Shown here: positions 6,090 to 7,455 of the stretch, one piece after another
Position numbering within the stretch: the stretch's first letter is position 1
Layout of the letters: the number at the start of each line of letters is the position of its first letter
Origin: CAZWUZ01 sp964637655 [NCBI: uncultured bacterium]
GTDB taxonomy: Bacteria > DAOPZR01
Direction: 5' to 3'
Length of the DNA stretch: 7,455 nt
Assembly (NCBI GenBank): GCA_964637655.1
Contig: CAZWUZ010000192.1
Span: forward strand, 1-7,455
Notes under the pieces: model-generated
What the model was told of the DNA's origin: nothing
Seen by the model: only the letters and a program-made list of their open reading frames with translations
Databases searched by the model: none
Made by a program: the position numbers and the translations under genes

Positions 6090-6563
6090 ATGATGCTGGA
6101 CGAACAGGAACTGCTGGAAAACGGGACGGAAGAGACGGCGGAACCGTCCGAGAGCAGCGCGGAGCGTATCGCCCGCGAGCGCGAAGAGGAACGGCGGGCG
6201 CGCATGCAGCATCGCAAGGCGCGACGGGTCATCCGCGATATCGAAGTCATCCTCAAGGGGACGAAGTACTGCCGCTACCACCTCGTCTACCTGATGCAGG
6301 CGCTTGACACCATCATCAGCAGCATCGCCCTGCGTCGTCCCGCCGGCTCGGCCAGTGCGCGGCTCGACGGGCAGACGCTGATTGTCGAAGTGGAGAATCC
6401 GGCACTGACCTCGTCGCAGTTGCGCGACATGATTGACCGCGCACTCAAGGATAGGGAACGTTTCAACCTGGCCAAGGCCCTGCTCGAGATGGATGACTTC
6501 GAGTTTGTCGTCGGTGAAGAGGGGGGCGTCACCCTGCGTGTGAAGCGGCGGATCGACCGCTGA
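6090..6563 (+). CDS. Unrecognised 157-residue cytoplasmic protein with charged N-terminal helix
   Basis: I do not recognise the family. Residues 1-23 are acidic and probably disordered (MMLDEQELLENGTEE...). Residues 24-56 are a highly charged, probably helical or coiled-coil stretch with alternating Glu and Arg (AERIAREREEERRARMQHRK). Residues 57-83 form a more hydrophobic, aromatic segment with the only cysteine (GTKYCRYHLVYLMQALDTII). The rest looks like a compact alpha/beta fold: strand TLIVEVENPAL at 96-106, helix SSQLRDMIDRALKDRERF at 108-125, a further helix, and two strands (FEFVVGEEG, VTLRVKRR) at the end. No signal peptide or membrane segment is seen, so it is probably cytoplasmic. 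It sits behind a consensus promoter and a strong ribosome binding site and is followed after 32 bases by a TPR membrane protein, which suggests they work together. Coding status is supported by promoter, ribosome binding site and typical composition. Confidence 0.8.
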   Translation: MMLDEQELLENGTEETAEPSESSAERIAREREEERRARMQHRKARRVIRDIEVILKGTKYCRYHLVYLMQALDTIISSIALRRPAGSASARLDGQTLIVEVENPALTSSQLRDMIDRALKDRERFNLAKALLEMDDFEFVVGEEGGVTLRVKRRIDR

Positions 6564-6584
6564 GGGGGCGCTGACGGCAGCGGA

Positions 6585-6590
6585 ACGGAG
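6585..6590 (+). promoter_or_regulatory. Ribosome binding site for the GTG start at 6596
   Basis: ACGGAG ends five bases before GTG at 6596. It selects this start for the TPR protein; no ATG in this frame is available near the beginning of the open frame. Confidence 0.5.
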
Positions 6591-6595
6591 CGCAC

Positions 6596-7455
6596 GTGGC
6601 TGACCCGCCGAAGACCGATTTCTCTTCGATCTCCTCGCTGCTGAAGAAGACGGCGGAGGAGAGCCGCAAGGCGCAGCCGGACAGGCCGGCCGCGACGGCG
6701 GGGAGCGAAGCGGAGCAGTATGCCGGCAGTGAACTGCCGCTCCCCCCGCCGGCGGAAACCGATACCTTCGTCCCGTTCGGCAGTGAGGAGCTGCCGGATG
6801 AGCCGATTATTGCGCTTCCCGAGAGCGCGCCTGACCCGCGGCGCGAGGCAGCGCTGCGGGCGTTGCGCGTGGGCGGTATCGCGCTCGGGGTCGGGGCGGT
6901 GCTGGGGCTGGTGCTCTGGCTGGTGTTCAAGCCGCAGTCACTGGAAAAGCAGTACGCGCGCGGCGCGCAGCTGATTGCTGACGGGAAAGATGCCGAGGCG
7001 GAGCAACTGTACACGGATCTGGTGATGGAAAACCGGCCTGATGTACGGTTGCCGGGCGCGTACGCCCGCGCCTATTTCCGGCGCGGCGACATGGTGCAGG
7101 CGCAGCAGAAACTCGCGGCGGGGCTGGCCATCGGGGCGACTGACCGCGACCTGCTCGAACTGCAGGGGGAACTCGGGCTGCAGACGGGCGAACTTGACCG
7201 GGCGGAAGGCGCGGCGGCGGTGCTGCGGCGCGAGTACCATGACGAACTGGCCGGCTACGTGCTGCAGGCCGATATCGAGATGCGGCGCGGCAACTGGGAC
7301 GAGGCGATTGCCCAGCTGCGCCAGGCGGGGTGGTACAGCGAGAACAATCCCGTGCTCTACCGCCGGCTGCGGCGGGCGCATTTGCGGGCCGGGGATATCG
7401 CCGCGGCGCTGGCGGCCAACCGCGTGCTGGTCGACCAGAACGCGGTTGCGGTCGA
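6596..7455 (+). CDS. Single-pass membrane protein with periplasmic TPR repeats (3' end outside window)
   Basis: The frame is open from GTG at 6596 to the window edge (286 codons). Residues 1-91 are hydrophilic, Pro/Glu-rich and probably disordered, after a short amphipathic N-terminal stretch (FSSISSLLKKTAEESRK). Residues 92-111 form one membrane helix (VGGIALGVGAVLGLVLWLVF). Arginines just before it (RREAALRALR) favour N-in, so the rest should be periplasmic. From residue 117, five TPR units follow in exact 34-residue register: the turn glycine recurs at 130, 164, 198, 232 and 266 (GKDAEA, GDMVQA, GELDRA, GNWDEA, GDIAAA). TPR domains are protein-binding scaffolds; the partner is unknown. It follows the 157-residue gene by 32 bases and shares its promoter. 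No enzyme domain is visible in the part seen, and more repeats or another domain may lie beyond the edge. Confidence 0.88.
   Translation, partial: MADPPKTDFSSISSLLKKTAEESRKAQPDRPAATAGSEAEQYAGSELPLPPPAETDTFVPFGSEELPDEPIIALPESAPDPRREAALRALRVGGIALGVGAVLGLVLWLVFKPQSLEKQYARGAQLIADGKDAEAEQLYTDLVMENRPDVRLPGAYARAYFRRGDMVQAQQKLAAGLAIGATDRDLLELQGELGLQTGELDRAEGAAAVLRREYHDELAGYVLQADIEMRRGNWDEAIAQLRQAGWYSENNPVLYRRLRRAHLRAGDIAAALAANRVLVDQNAVAV

Overview
The window looks like a piece of chromosome from a flagellated, GC-rich bacterium with an outer membrane. The outer membrane is inferred from flgA, whose family chaperones the P-ring of the flagellar rod. All supported genes lie on the + strand, are tightly packed and use GC-rich codons throughout. 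I cannot place the organism firmly. A DUF2723 membrane protein beside a flgF-flgG-flgA block would fit the Planctomycetes-Verrucomicrobia-Lentisphaerae/Kiritimatiellae area or a similar lineage, but this is only a guess from gene content.

Region 1 (1-2207) is flagellar: the C-terminal part of a FlgF-type rod protein, a complete FlgG distal rod protein, and FlgA, whose start codon overlaps the flgG stop by one base. The flgH and flgI genes that often follow flgA are not the next genes here.

Region 2 (2208-5951) holds two large polytopic membrane proteins joined by an ATGA overlap. The first is a GT-C/ArnT-like glycosyltransferase that starts at a GTG with a good ribosome binding site. The second is a DUF2723 protein, the family of eukaryotic TMEM260. 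A possible extended -10 promoter sits in the 73-base gap before the pair. They are candidates for lipid-linked sugar transfer to proteins or glycans on the periplasmic side; substrate and acceptor cannot be read from sequence.

Region 3 (5952-7455) begins with the longest intergenic stretch (138 bases). It contains a perfect TTGACA-17-TATAAT promoter, a perfect inverted repeat over its -35 box, and a leader of about 85 bases with competing hairpins. Downstream are a 157-residue protein that I do not recognise and an open-ended, single-pass membrane protein with five 34-residue TPR repeats in exact register. These two genes probably form a separate, constitutively expressed operon.

No tRNA, rRNA, CRISPR array, insertion sequence or convincing intrinsic terminator was seen. 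No stretch longer than 300 bases lacks a gene. The most interesting parts are the GT-C/DUF2723 pair next to flagellar genes, and the promoter/leader driving the unknown-protein/TPR pair.
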